A stretch of 34,821 bases of DNA, from contig CANRDM010000005.1 in the NCBI GenBank assembly GCA_947629365.1, positions 1 to 34,821 of the forward strand. Direction: 5' to 3'. The position numbers and the translations under genes are program-made. The notes under the pieces are model-generated. The model was not told the DNA's origin and searched no databases. It worked only from the letters and a program-made list of their open reading frames with translations. The stretch comes from an uncultured Bacilli bacterium. GTDB lineage: Bacteria > Bacillota_I > Bacilli_A > RF39 > UBA660. Positions within the stretch are counted from its first letter, which is position 1; each line of letters begins with the position of its first letter. This document shows positions 14,769 to 23,867 of this stretch, piece after piece.

Positions 14769-15983
14769 CTAAAATTTATAAAATTTAATTTCAAAAATAG
14801 TACTATCTTTAAAGGATGTGACACTGATACTGCCATTATCTTTTTCTATTATCGTTTTAGCTAGAGACAAACCGATGCCAATACTTTCATTAGATGAATT
14901 GTAACCCTTATAAAATCTTTCAAATATATGAGGCAAATCATTAGCATTAATACCTTTACCATTATCATTAATTGTTATTTTGGTATAAGCATTATTATCT
15001 TCTAAGTTAATTATTATACTACTATCATTAAAAGAATATTCAACACAATTTTTTAAAATGTTAGTAAGAGCCTCCACTTCCCAATAATGATCTAGTATAG
15101 CCATAATGCTTTTATCACCATTTATTTCAATTTTAATATTTTTTAAATCACACAAAGTCGAGACATTAGTGGCACTTTCTCTAATTAGTTCAAAAACATT
15201 AACATTATCTTTCACAAAATTAATGGTGTTTGCATCAAATTTTGATAGTTTCAAAATATTTTGCACAAGTGAATTTATATTCATAATGTTTCTTTTAATA
15301 TCTCTTAAAAATTCTTCTTTTACTTTTGCATCTAAATTATTGTCTTCTAAATTATCGAGCATTATCAAAATCGATGTCAGTGGGGTTTTTAATTGATGGG
15401 AAATATCTTCTAAAGATTTTTTTAACTCTTTTTTATCTTTTAAAGAATTGTCAGCATTTTCTCTAAGTAAAACAGTTATCTTATAAAGCTCGTTTTTTAA
15501 TATTGAAAGTTCATCTTCGGATAATTCATTAATTTCCAAACTATAATTCTTATTATTAATTTCTTCTAAGTATTTACTTATCTTTTTTAATTCTTTATCT
15601 CTTCCTTTATTATAAATATAAAAATTAACAAATAAAGAAGTCACTAATAAAAGACAAATAAAAAAATCAATAATAACAAATTTTTGATAAACATTATTAT
15701 TTTCGATAACAATATTATCTTTTATAATATCAATATTATATTTTTTAAAAAATTCTTCATTAATTTTACCATTTTTACTATTAATTATATCATTGATTTC
15801 TTTTTCACTAACAAGGGGATATTTATTTGTAACCTCAGATATAATCATCATTATTTTTTCGTTATTTATTTTTGTTAAACTTTGATATTCATAGCTTTTT
15901 ACGAAAATAATAACTACGATAAAAAACAACATAATAAATAATGAATTGACAAAATATTTTTTTAATTTAATCTTATTTTTCAT
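14769..15983 (-). CDS. Sensor histidine kinase
   Basis: A 404-residue membrane kinase: helices at about 12-28 and 102-124 flank a small external loop, then a linker and the HisKA helix with phospho-acceptor His196 in DISHQLKTPLTS. The ATPase domain carries the N box (NILKNCVEYS), G1 (DNGKGI), F (IFERFYKG) and G2 (GIGLSLAKTI). It should phosphorylate the response regulator whose gene overlaps its start by 11 bases. The small sensor loop suggests that it senses the membrane or the neighbouring ABC transporter. Confidence 0.92.
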   Translation of the reverse strand: MKNKIKLKKYFVNSLFIMLFFIVVIIFVKSYEYQSLTKINNEKIMMIISEVTNKYPLVSEKEINDIINSKNGKINEEFFKKYNIDIIKDNIVIENNNVYQKFVIIDFFICLLLVTSLFVNFYIYNKGRDKELKKISKYLEEINNKNYSLEINELSEDELSILKNELYKITVLLRENADNSLKDKKELKKSLEDISHQLKTPLTSILIMLDNLEDNNLDAKVKEEFLRDIKRNIMNINSLVQNILKLSKFDANTINFVKDNVNVFELIRESATNVSTLCDLKNIKIEINGDKSIMAILDHYWEVEALTNILKNCVEYSFNDSSIIINLEDNNAYTKITINDNGKGINANDLPHIFERFYKGYNSSNESIGIGLSLAKTIIEKDNGSISVTSFKDSTIFEIKFYKF

Positions 15984-16626
15984 CTATTCTATAACCTACT
16001 CCCTTAATAGTAATTATTATATCGCTTCCTATTTTTTCTCTAATTCTTTTTAAATAAACGGTTATGGTATGATCATCTACATAATTACCAGTTGCATCAA
16101 ATATAGCATCAATTAAAACTTCTCTTCTAACAACTTTATTAAGATTTAAAAATAATAAATATAATAACTGCATCTCAATACTTGTCAAATTAACAATTTG
16201 ACCATTTTTCATTACTACCATTTTATCTAAATCAAAAGTTATATCTAAAACAGTTATAATATTTTTATTAGCCTTTCTTAATAAAACTTTACTAACTCTT
16301 GCCATAAGTTCTTTAGTGCTAAAAGGTTTAGTTATATAGTCTTCTGCTCCATTTATAAGCGATGAGACAATATCATCTTCATTATCCCTTGCTGTTAGAA
16401 AAATAGTGGGAATATTTTGAGGTTTAATATATTCTTTAAAAAGAGCAAAACCATTACCATCTGGTAACATTACATCTAAAATAACTAAATCAATTGCTTT
16501 ATCTTTCAAACATCTTTTAGCGTCATTTACATTGGTTTCATAAATTAACTGATAATCGCTTTTAGCAAAAGCAAAAATTAAACCTTTGATAATACTTAGA
16601 TTGTCTTCAACTAATAAAATTGTCAA
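15973..16626 (-). CDS. OmpR/PhoB-family response regulator
   Basis: A 217-residue regulator. The receiver domain has Asp8, phospho-acceptor Asp51 (VILDVMLPDG), Thr78 and Lys100. The winged-helix DNA-binding domain spans about 130-215 (TVYLKRIREKIG and TIKGVGYRID). It starts with TTG at 16626 behind GGAAGGAG. It probably binds the 11-bp direct repeats upstream of the ABC genes. Confidence 0.92.
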   Translation of the reverse strand: MTILLVEDNLSIIKGLIFAFAKSDYQLIYETNVNDAKRCLKDKAIDLVILDVMLPDGNGFALFKEYIKPQNIPTIFLTARDNEDDIVSSLINGAEDYITKPFSTKELMARVSKVLLRKANKNIITVLDITFDLDKMVVMKNGQIVNLTSIEMQLLYLLFLNLNKVVRREVLIDAIFDATGNYVDDHTITVYLKRIREKIGSDIIITIKGVGYRIDEK

Positions 16627-16652
16627 TTTAGCACTCCTTCCAAATTAATTAA

Positions 16653-16682
16653 ATTATACTATTCATTCTTACCTTCTTTCAA
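16653..16682 (-). promoter_or_regulatory. Promoter of the two-component genes
   Basis: Minus strand: -35 TTGAAA (16682-16677), 18-base spacer, -10 TATAAT (16658-16653), about 27 bases before the TTG start. It lets the regulator and kinase be transcribed apart from the ABC genes. Confidence 0.65.
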
Positions 16683-16704
16683 TATTTATTTTTTTTAAAA
16701 CAAC

Positions 16705-16725
16705 AAAAGGGCTAATTAGCCCTTA
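16705..16725 (-). terminator. Terminator between ABC permease and response regulator
   Basis: Palindrome AAGGGCTAATTAGCCCTT (16707-16724) followed on the minus strand by TTGTTGTTTT. It overlaps the permease stop codon. The T tract is interrupted, so readthrough is possible. Confidence 0.65.
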
Positions 16726-19329
16726 AATGTTTTCGTTTCTAATTGTTTCAATTATATTTTGTTTATTTATTTTATTAATTGAATATTTCATAATGATACT
16801 AATAAGAGCAATAACACTAATAGCGCAAACAATGATGGCTCCAAAAGGGATTATATAACTATCACCTTGATTTTTTAATAAATAGAACATCAAATATGAT
16901 AAAATAAGGCCAAAAATAGTACCAAATAATAATGATTTTATTCCCATAAATAAGCTTTCTAAACTAATCATTCGATTAAATTCTTTTTTAGTCATTCCAA
17001 TAGATTTTAAAGTAGCAAATTCTCTTTTTCTTAAAGCCATATTAGTCGTAATAGTATTAAAAATATTAGTTAATCCAATAAGTGTTATAACAATAATAAA
17101 GCCATATAAGAAAATACCTATCAAAGTATAGAAACTATCCATCATTTGTTTTTGTTCTTCACTATTGGTTAAAGAATATTCTTGATCTTTTAAGATTTCA
17201 TCTATTTCATCTTGAACCTTACTCGCATTATCCGCAAGATAATAAATGGATACAATCGTCTTTGGACAATTTTGATCAAAATATTCATCACTTACAATAA
17301 TTTTACTACTACCTAAACTATTCTTAAAGCCAAATGGTAATTCTTTCGTAACTTTAGCTATTTCTAAATTAACTAATTTTTCATCTATAGTGCCGCTTAT
17401 TTTATCACCTACTTTATAGTTAAATACATTATAATAGTGATTTTCATTTTTATTAGTATCACTATTATATTCTCGAACTAAAATATTATTAAATAATATG
17501 CCTTTATCTTTAACATCTTCATAATTTAAGTTTAATTCATCAATATATTTACGATATTCACTATCACCAAGGGCAATTACCGCAACACCATAAGCATCTC
17601 CATCGCGATTAAAACGATTACGATATTCTTCACTAAATTTAGGATTGCTAATTTCTAAATAACTATCTCTTGCAATAGTATATTCTTTGATGCCATCAAG
17701 ATTAGTGGTACTAATTGCTAAATTATTAACCTCATTTATATTGCCACCTTGCATCATCAAATATAAATTATATTCGTTGTTTTTAAATTCTTTTCTAACT
17801 TCATTAAAAGCCATATTCATAAATGAAGACAAAGCAATAAAGGTCGCAACTGAAACAATCATTGAAATAACTGTTGTACGGTATTTTCTTTTATTTCGCT
17901 TTAAATTTTTATAAGAAATTTCTCCCCCAATTCCAAATAATTGGTTAATTATTTTTGGGCATTTTAACTTTTTACTCTTTATTTTAATATTGCCACTATT
18001 TCTAATTGAAGTAATCGGTGATATCTTGCTAGCTTTTCTTGCACTACTAAAAGCTGATAAGTATAAAGTTACAATTCCTAAGATAACGGATATAATAATT
18101 GCTGGCCAAGAAAAGGAAAAAATTAAGGACATATCTTCACTAGCAAAAGAAGATTTTAGAAAATAATTACAAACAATTACTAAAATAAAGGAAGCAAATA
18201 TACCAGATAAAATACCCAAAGGAATACCTATTAGTCCAAGAATACTTGCTTCATAAAAAACATTTTTCTTTATTTGTTTTTTAGTAGCTCCTACACTGCG
18301 AAGCATTCCATATTGTTTTATTTTTTCCGTAATAGATATACTAAAACTATTTTTAATACAAAAAACAGAAGTAAAAATAATGATAGCTATTACAACCATA
18401 ACCACTGATGATAAAGAGCCAATTGTACCATTACTTAAAGGTTTATTTTCAAGAGCAATTAAATAAGAGTTAATATCGTATTGATACTTAGCTTTCGCCA
18501 TTTCGTTAATTACTTTCGTATCTTCGAAAACATAATAATCACTAAATAATAGTTTAAAAATATCTTTATTAACTCCTAAAATATTGGCTGTTACATTAAT
18601 ATAATCTTTAGATCCTTTTTTGTTATATAAAGCATAGATATCTAAAAGATCAGTATCTTGATACTCATCTATATAAGTAATAAAAGTATATCCTGGCGCA
18701 TCATAGGGTTCTATACTAGTTGATGGTCTTTCAACTATACCTACAATCTTATAAGTTTTGACCTCTTTATTTATAAGGCTTTCACTTTCAGCATAAGCAC
18801 TACCTGGATAAGGATTATGTTGATTTAGTTTAAAGCCTTCACTATTTACTCTTTCACCAATATCTAAAGTAATCTCATCACCAATATCTAAAACTATTCG
18901 TCCATTGGTTTTTAAATGAGTGGGAATAACAATTTCTCTTTCATTTTGAGGAAGACGTCCTTTAACTAAATTAATGGATAAATTTTCTAAAGCACTTTTA
19001 GTAAAGGCTTTTACTAAAGCGTAAGGTTTATATTCATTGGCTGAATTAGTTAAGTAAGCATAACCTATATCTTTTGTTACATAAATATCTTCTATACCCC
19101 GATTATTTTCTAAGTTATCTTTTTCACTAGCTAAAACATTATAAAAGGCTACGTGATAATTACCTTTTTCACTTTTTTCAAAGTTAATTAAAGAAGCTAT
19201 TCCACTAGCATACATACTAGATACGGCACAAATAAGAGCTACCGATAAAATTATGCCAATAATTGTAACAATGGTTCTTTTTTTATTAAGCATTAAGTTT
19301 TTAATTGTTAGTTTATTAAGTAAGTTCAT
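16723..19329 (-). CDS. FtsX-family ABC transporter permease
   Basis: An 868-residue permease. The N-terminal helix (about 15-38) is followed by a large external domain (about 45-290), an FtsX three-helix core (about 300-435), a second half with a helix near 485, another external domain, and a second FtsX core (about 740-855). Phrases such as KIKQYGMLRSVGATKKQIKKNV and LRKREFATLKSIGMTKKEF are the two FtsX coupling-helix signatures. Such mechanotransmission-type transporters export or expel peptides and antibiotics, or signal to partner kinases. It begins three bases after the ATPase gene. Confidence 0.88.
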   Translation of the reverse strand: MNLLNKLTIKNLMLNKKRTIVTIIGIILSVALICAVSSMYASGIASLINFEKSEKGNYHVAFYNVLASEKDNLENNRGIEDIYVTKDIGYAYLTNSANEYKPYALVKAFTKSALENLSINLVKGRLPQNEREIVIPTHLKTNGRIVLDIGDEITLDIGERVNSEGFKLNQHNPYPGSAYAESESLINKEVKTYKIVGIVERPSTSIEPYDAPGYTFITYIDEYQDTDLLDIYALYNKKGSKDYINVTANILGVNKDIFKLLFSDYYVFEDTKVINEMAKAKYQYDINSYLIALENKPLSNGTIGSLSSVVMVVIAIIIFTSVFCIKNSFSISITEKIKQYGMLRSVGATKKQIKKNVFYEASILGLIGIPLGILSGIFASFILVIVCNYFLKSSFASEDMSLIFSFSWPAIIISVILGIVTLYLSAFSSARKASKISPITSIRNSGNIKIKSKKLKCPKIINQLFGIGGEISYKNLKRNKRKYRTTVISMIVSVATFIALSSFMNMAFNEVRKEFKNNEYNLYLMMQGGNINEVNNLAISTTNLDGIKEYTIARDSYLEISNPKFSEEYRNRFNRDGDAYGVAVIALGDSEYRKYIDELNLNYEDVKDKGILFNNILVREYNSDTNKNENHYYNVFNYKVGDKISGTIDEKLVNLEIAKVTKELPFGFKNSLGSSKIIVSDEYFDQNCPKTIVSIYYLADNASKVQDEIDEILKDQEYSLTNSEEQKQMMDSFYTLIGIFLYGFIIVITLIGLTNIFNTITTNMALRKREFATLKSIGMTKKEFNRMISLESLFMGIKSLLFGTIFGLILSYLMFYLLKNQGDSYIIPFGAIIVCAISVIALISIIMKYSINKINKQNIIETIRNENI

Positions 19330-19332
19330 AAA

Positions 19333-20004
19333 TTAACCCTCTTTAACAATTTTGCCATCTTCTATTTTAATAATTCGATCGGCACATTTAGCTATTTCTA
19401 AATTATGGGTAATCATTATGATGGTTTGCTTATAATCTTTATTGGTTTTCTTAAGAAGAGATACTATTTCATCACTAGCTTTAGAGTCTAGGTTCCCCGT
19501 TGGTTCATCAGCTAAAATAAGGGTTGGACTAGTTATTAGTGCTCTTCCAATGCTAGCTCTTTGTTGTTCACCGCCCGATAATTCATTGGGTAAATGATTG
19601 ACCCGATGAGATAAGCCGAGTAAATTTAATAAATCATTTAGTTTATCTTTAGAGACAGTACGATTATCAAGAAATAAAGGTAAGCAAATATTTTCTTCAA
19701 CATTCAATATGGGAATTAAATTATAAAATTGATAGATTAAACCTACTTGTCTTCTTCTAAATATAGCTAATTTATCATCATTCAAAGAAAAAATATCTAA
19801 CCCATCAATATAAACTTTTCCACTAGTAGGTTTATCAACTCCCCCAATGATATGGAGTAAAGTAGATTTACCACTGCCAGAAGCACCAATAATGGCTACA
19901 AATTCACCCTTTTCAACTGTAAAAGAAACATTGTCTAAAGCAACGACTTTAGAATTACCCTTACCATATATTTTGGTTAAGTTTTCCACTCTTAATATTT
20001 CCAT
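19333..20004 (-). CDS. ABC transporter ATPase, MacB/LolD/BceA type
   Basis: 223 residues from the ATG at 20004 (AAAGGAATG upstream; an in-frame ATG at 20028 is further off). Walker A GASGSGKST is at about 40-48, then the Q loop YQFYNLIP, signature LSGGEQQRASIGRAL, Walker B LILADEPTGNLD and the switch His in ITHNLE. The ERP-like GNLD tail is typical of the MacB/LolD class that pairs with FtsX permeases. First gene of the operon ATPase-permease, followed by regulator-kinase, the arrangement of peptide-antibiotic detoxification modules. Confidence 0.92.
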   Translation of the reverse strand: MEILRVENLTKIYGKGNSKVVALDNVSFTVEKGEFVAIIGASGSGKSTLLHIIGGVDKPTSGKVYIDGLDIFSLNDDKLAIFRRRQVGLIYQFYNLIPILNVEENICLPLFLDNRTVSKDKLNDLLNLLGLSHRVNHLPNELSGGEQQRASIGRALITSPTLILADEPTGNLDSKASDEIVSLLKKTNKDYKQTIIMITHNLEIAKCADRIIKIEDGKIVKEG

Positions 20005-20026
20005 AAAAATCATTCCTTTCTCCATC

Positions 20027-20062
20027 ATTATATTACATCATAAGTTACAACTAAGTTACAAA
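20027..20062 (-). promoter_or_regulatory. ABC operon promoter with 11-bp direct repeats
   Basis: On the plus strand TAAGTTACAAC (20041-20051) and TAAGTTACAAA (20052-20062) are tandem 11-bp repeats. On the minus strand they lie over the poor -35 region of a TATAAT -10 (20032-20027). Tandem repeats one helical turn apart next to -35 are typical sites for phosphorylated OmpR/PhoB-family activators. Confidence 0.6.
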
Positions 20063-20067
20063 ATTAA

Positions 20068-20100
20068 AAAAATATCAATTTTTGAACTGATATTTTTTTA
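20068..20100 (-). terminator. Bidirectional terminator hairpin
   Basis: AAAAAATATCA and TGATATTTTTTT pair around a ten-base loop, with T runs on both strands. On the minus strand it ends the 20118-20897 gene. Confidence 0.7.
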
Positions 20101-20117
20101 AATAATTATTATTTTAA

Positions 20118-20897
20118 TTAAAGTCTTGTAAGTATCTTTGCAAATTCTTCTGATGACTTTTTAAATTCTTTGTATAATTCCTTTTCTTGATCATCGGAAA
20201 TCGGCACATTACCTTTCCGACGCCCACCATATAATCCTTTAATTATTATCGATGTTGATGGATAAATTTCATTTTCCATAATACCTTCTCTTAATAAACT
20301 TTCGCGAGAAATTTTAAATGTTAAATAGGTTTCTAAATTATTGGCTATGCTAATTTTCTCATTTAAATCTTCAATATTTTGAATAGTTGGAGTTACTAAA
20401 CGATCAATATCTACTACTTTAATATTACCAGATTCATCTAAATTAATATCAAGTTCTCCTAATAAACCTTTTATATTATCAGTTTGTTTAGTACCAATTG
20501 ATTCAATAATGTTAATTAATTGTAAAGCTTTATTTCTAACAATTGTAGTATATCTTTTAAAATATTCTAAAGTATAAGAATTAAAGCAATATCTAGTTGT
20601 ACTTAGTTCATCAGTAAATCTTTTAGCATCTTCTTTTATTTCTTCAAATGTCCAATAATTAGCACTCTTCTTAATTCGAGGTCTTGGATTTTCAATTCTT
20701 TCTTTTAATTCAGGATCTTCCTCACTAAATTTTTCATCTAAAAATTTTTTAATATCATCTTCAGTTACTTTTACAACAGCATCATTAACTTCCGTTTTGA
20801 TTTGTTCTAAACCTTTAGATAACTCTTGCTCTAATATTGATATAATTTTTTGGGCCTCACAATATTCCCCTTGTAATTCTAAATTTTCTTTCTCCAT
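20118..20897 (-). CDS. Hypothetical protein, mostly helical, 259 aa
   Basis: No family recognised. The protein is soluble, highly charged and predicted mainly helical, with a Trp in NYWTFEEIKEDAKRF and a Gly/Arg-rich IIKGLYGGRRKGN near the end. AGAGGTGA lies six bases before the ATG at 20897, so I reject the in-frame GTG at 20906. It is last of a cluster with the 20959-21492 gene, transglutaminase-like and dUTPase-like genes, all in one direction. Confidence 0.6.
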   Translation of the reverse strand: MEKENLELQGEYCEAQKIISILEQELSKGLEQIKTEVNDAVVKVTEDDIKKFLDEKFSEEDPELKERIENPRPRIKKSANYWTFEEIKEDAKRFTDELSTTRYCFNSYTLEYFKRYTTIVRNKALQLINIIESIGTKQTDNIKGLLGELDINLDESGNIKVVDIDRLVTPTIQNIEDLNEKISIANNLETYLTFKISRESLLREGIMENEIYPSTSIIIKGLYGGRRKGNVPISDDQEKELYKEFKKSSEEFAKILTRL

Positions 20898-20958
20898 TAA
20901 TATCACCTCTTACAAAAACATATTAACATATTTTAAAATAAATTTATATATAATTGTT

Positions 20959-21492
20959 TTAATTTCTAACTCTTTTAGAACCACTTTCTTTACTTTTTCT
21001 TTCGTTATACATTTCAAGTACTTCTTCCGTAAATTCTTTTCTAACTGCTAACATATTTTGATACATTTCAGCAAAATATTTATTCATTCCTTTTTTAAAA
21101 TTTTCTAGTTTTACCACTAATTCTTGCTTTTGGCTTTCTAAATTATGTTCTACTTCTCTTGATGCCATTTGCATATTACCACATCTATAATTACCAGCTA
21201 ATCCTAAGTAATCAAATTCACCCCAATAATATCCATCATTATAATCACCACTAAAAATAAAAGGGGTACTACCTTCAAGGGGAGTAAGTTTATTTAAAAA
21301 TATTACTTTCCCTTCAAAATAAGCTCCAAAAACAAATCTATCTAATTTATAATCGCTATAAGGATTATTAACTATGCCTTCAAACCAACCATCTTCATCT
21401 AATAAGATTTGTCCTTCATACATATCTTTTTCATCAAAGTTCCAATCATTACTCGTATTCCAATACCCTTTAATATTCATTAATTTTGCCAT
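20959..21492 (-). CDS. Hypothetical protein with aromatic beta domain and coiled coil
   Basis: A 177-residue protein. Residues 1-105 are rich in Trp, Tyr, Gly and Asp, with alternating strands (GYWNTSNDWNF, DDGYYWGEFDYLGLAGNY pattern), resembling a small beta-sandwich. Residues 110-165 form a charged coiled coil, and the tail is Lys/Arg/Ser-rich. No signal peptide. No family recognised. AAGGAG precedes the ATG. Confidence 0.6.
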   Translation of the reverse strand: MAKLMNIKGYWNTSNDWNFDEKDMYEGQILLDEDGWFEGIVNNPYSDYKLDRFVFGAYFEGKVIFLNKLTPLEGSTPFIFSGDYNDGYYWGEFDYLGLAGNYRCGNMQMASREVEHNLESQKQELVVKLENFKKGMNKYFAEMYQNMLAVRKEFTEEVLEMYNERKSKESGSKRVRN

Positions 21493-21559
21493 ATCAATTC
21501 TCCTTTATAGTAGTTTATTCTAACATATTTAATAGTACTTGTAAATCTTCAATATTAAA

Positions 21560-22471
21560 TTAACCATTAAGCCCACCGGCCATAATTCTATATTTTATAT
21601 TGTTATTCCATATTTCTTTTAGTTTTAAAAAATTTTTATCGGGATTTAACATTAAACTAGCTAATAAATCCAATTCTTTTAATTCTTCTTCTGTTAAATT
21701 TAAATTTTTATCCAAAATATATTTTGGTAAATGTAAAAAAATTATTTCGTCATTCATAAGACAATGAAAATCATAAAACAAGCCGTGGAGGGCTGCTTTA
21801 ATACCTAAAGTTTTAGGACTTGAAGCATAATATATTTCCTTTTCACTATATGTTCCATTTCTTAATCCTAAATAGGCTTCTGCCCCAAATATAAATTTAT
21901 TTCTTGGTATATCTAACAGATTAAAATCAATATTATATTCTCTTAATGTTTCATCATCATAATAAAAATCGGCATCTACTAAAATCCACCTATTCTCTGA
22001 TTTGCTATAATATTCGCAAATCCAATGATCACCAACTTCTTTATTTGTCGCGTTCAAATAAAAGGTAAAACCACTTCTTACACGAGCAGAAATGCCTTTT
22101 GCTTTTAGAATACTTGCAAGTAAAATTGCTTGTTCTCTACAACACACGTGAATTTTATCTTCTATTTTTCTTTCTTCAGAATAATTTTTATCTCTTCTTA
22201 AGAGTTCAGCTATGATAGATTGCGCAGTGGGAAACAAATCATTTTCGTATTTTAAACTAGTTTGGCTAATTTTAGTCATATCGCCATAAAAAGAATTGAC
22301 ATTCTTGCTTTCTTTTTCATCACATAAATCGAATGGATGAATTATTTGGTTTCTTTGAAGCAAGCATAGTTTCTTTAGATCATTAGGCAAAGCAATAGCA
22401 AAATCTTTATATAGTCCTAAATCGGTATATAAACTTGTTTGCTTATAAAAATTAAGAATATCTTGATTCAT
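21560..22471 (-). CDS. Transglutaminase-like superfamily protein
   Basis: About 303 residues. The central region has the papain-like triad order Cys-His-Asp: CCREQAILLASILKAKGI (Cys110/Cys111), GDHWICEY (His149) and WILVDADFYY (Asp166), the pattern of transglutaminase-core proteins. Bacterial members are often proteases, peptide amidases or peptide-modifying enzymes. There is no secretion signal, so it acts in the cytoplasm. The ATG at 22471 is preferred; a GTG at 22486 lies inside the AAAGGTGG ribosome site. It follows the dUTPase-like gene. Confidence 0.72.
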   Translation of the reverse strand: MNQDILNFYKQTSLYTDLGLYKDFAIALPNDLKKLCLLQRNQIIHPFDLCDEKESKNVNSFYGDMTKISQTSLKYENDLFPTAQSIIAELLRRDKNYSEERKIEDKIHVCCREQAILLASILKAKGISARVRSGFTFYLNATNKEVGDHWICEYYSKSENRWILVDADFYYDDETLREYNIDFNLLDIPRNKFIFGAEAYLGLRNGTYSEKEIYYASSPKTLGIKAALHGLFYDFHCLMNDEIIFLHLPKYILDKNLNLTEEELKELDLLASLMLNPDKNFLKLKEIWNNNIKYRIMAGGLNG

Positions 22472-22488
22472 AAAACTATATGCCACCT

Positions 22489-22965
22489 TTACTTTCTTAC
22501 CATTTTTAAAGTTTTATCCATTTTTTCTGCACAATATTTGTCAAGTTCTTCATCACTGTAACCTAACAAATTTGATATTGCAATTAGATAAGATAAAATC
22601 TTTAGTAGTTTATCTTTATCTAAATTTATTGTTAATGTTGAAGCAAGTTTATTTGCTTCAATAAACATTTTAACCATATCTTTTTCTTTAATTTCTTCAA
22701 TTTCTAATATATCAATATTAGCTAAATCGCAAAAACACAAAGTAATCATTAAACAATCAGCAAATTCAGGAATTGTTACCTCAGGTGCACTTTGACTTTC
22801 ATTTTTCCAAAATTTAAAACATTTAGTTTCATAAGCAAATTCGCTTAATTCACATAAAAGTTCTAAAACTTGCTTGTTAAAAAATTCTTCATTTTTATAA
22901 TCATATTTTTCCGCAAAATAAGAATTGATTATTTTTTCTTTAGCATATATTTTATTTAAATCCAT
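22489..22965 (-). CDS. Dimeric dUTPase-like (MazG superfamily) protein
   Basis: A 158-residue all-helical protein. LLCELSEFAYETKCFKFWK resembles the dimeric dUTPase motif (LLVELGELANETRCFKyW), with the metal ligands Glu39 and Glu42, and a second pair Glu67-x-x-Asp70 in PEFADCLMITL. These enzymes hydrolyse dUTP to dUMP and pyrophosphate, keeping uracil out of DNA. First gene of the four-gene minus-strand cluster. The call rests on motifs only. Confidence 0.75.
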   Translation of the reverse strand: MDLNKIYAKEKIINSYFAEKYDYKNEEFFNKQVLELLCELSEFAYETKCFKFWKNESQSAPEVTIPEFADCLMITLCFCDLANIDILEIEEIKEKDMVKMFIEANKLASTLTINLDKDKLLKILSYLIAISNLLGYSDEELDKYCAEKMDKTLKMVRK

Positions 22966-23140
22966 AATTAATTATCTCCTAACATAAAATGGTACAACCA
23001 CTATCTTCTATCCTTTAAGTTAGCCAAATAAATAAGGTAGAAGTAATAACTTTATTATCTAGATAACTGTTAATATCACAAAAAGTTTCCTAATTAATCT
23101 TACATTTTAATTATATCAATTTTTTAACACAATGAAAAGA

Positions 23141-23166
23141 CTATAAGCTAAAACTTATAATCTTTT
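23141..23166 (-). terminator. Terminator after the HAD-like gene
   Basis: Minus strand: stem GATTATAAG / CTTATAGTC with a TTTTAG loop, then TTTTC. A direct copy of AAAAAGATTATAAG lies at the end of the HAD gene itself (about 23180-23193). Confidence 0.5.
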
Positions 23167-23178
23167 TATGCTAAAAAC

Positions 23179-23802
23179 TTATAATCTTTTTTTCAATTCT
23201 TTAATACTTTTAACTTTAATAGTATCAGTTGAAATATTTTCTTTATCAGTAACTAAAATAGTATTAAATCCAAGTTTTAAAGGTTTTTTAATATCTAATT
23301 CTAAATCATCACCAATTATAATACATTCAGATGGTTCAAATATTCCTTTGGCTTGCCAATAAGCTTCATCATATGGTTTTATTTTATGTTCACCATAATA
23401 TTCTTTAAAATATTTATTTATTCCCATTGCTTCTAATCTATTTCTTTGCGATTTTTCAAAATAATTAGATAATAAAACTAATTCATATTTTTTGCTTAAG
23501 TATTCTATTGTTTCTTGGATTTCATCAAAATTACTAGGAATTGCTTTTTTTAAATGCTTAAAAAAAATTTCAAGAAAATTTCTTTCTAAATTTATCCCTA
23601 ATTGATTGCTAAAAAAATTCAAATAATCAGTTGTATTATAATTATCATAGTTTTTCTCATATTCTTTAATAGAATTTAAAAATATTTCTAAATTTTTATC
23701 TGAATAAATTTTAGCTTCTTTTAATGTTTGAACAATAGCATCATTAAATTGAACATTTCTAATAAGCGTACCATCTATATTAAAAATTAGTCTTTTTATC
23801 AT
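23179..23802 (-). CDS. HAD-like hydrolase lacking the nucleophile Asp
   Basis: A 207-residue protein with the HAD fold signatures: motif I LIFNIDGTLI, motif II VLLSNYFEKSQ, motif IV IIGDDLELDIKKPLKLGFNTILV, with the usual four-helix cap between. In motif I the first Asp, the phosphoryl-accepting nucleophile, is Asn8; Asp10 remains. Unless this is a sequencing error the phosphatase reaction should be abolished. AAGGAG precedes the ATG. It lies at the edge of a zone of broken genes. Confidence 0.8.
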   Translation of the reverse strand: MIKRLIFNIDGTLIRNVQFNDAIVQTLKEAKIYSDKNLEIFLNSIKEYEKNYDNYNTTDYLNFFSNQLGINLERNFLEIFFKHLKKAIPSNFDEIQETIEYLSKKYELVLLSNYFEKSQRNRLEAMGINKYFKEYYGEHKIKPYDEAYWQAKGIFEPSECIIIGDDLELDIKKPLKLGFNTILVTDKENISTDTIKVKSIKELKKRL

Positions 23803-23832
23803 ATCGTTATTCTCCTTGATTAGTAAATATTT

Positions 23833-23853
23833 TATAAAAGTTCGAGTTTTCTA
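23833..23853. repeat. 21-bp direct repeat, left copy
   Basis: Identical over 21 bases to 25026-25046; the core is AAAAGTTCGAGTTTTC. The two copies bracket 1.2 kb holding two broken genes and a candidate ncRNA, with tRNA-Arg(CCU) seven bases beyond the right copy. Confidence 0.65.
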
Positions 23854-23867
23854 GCTAGCATAAGTAT

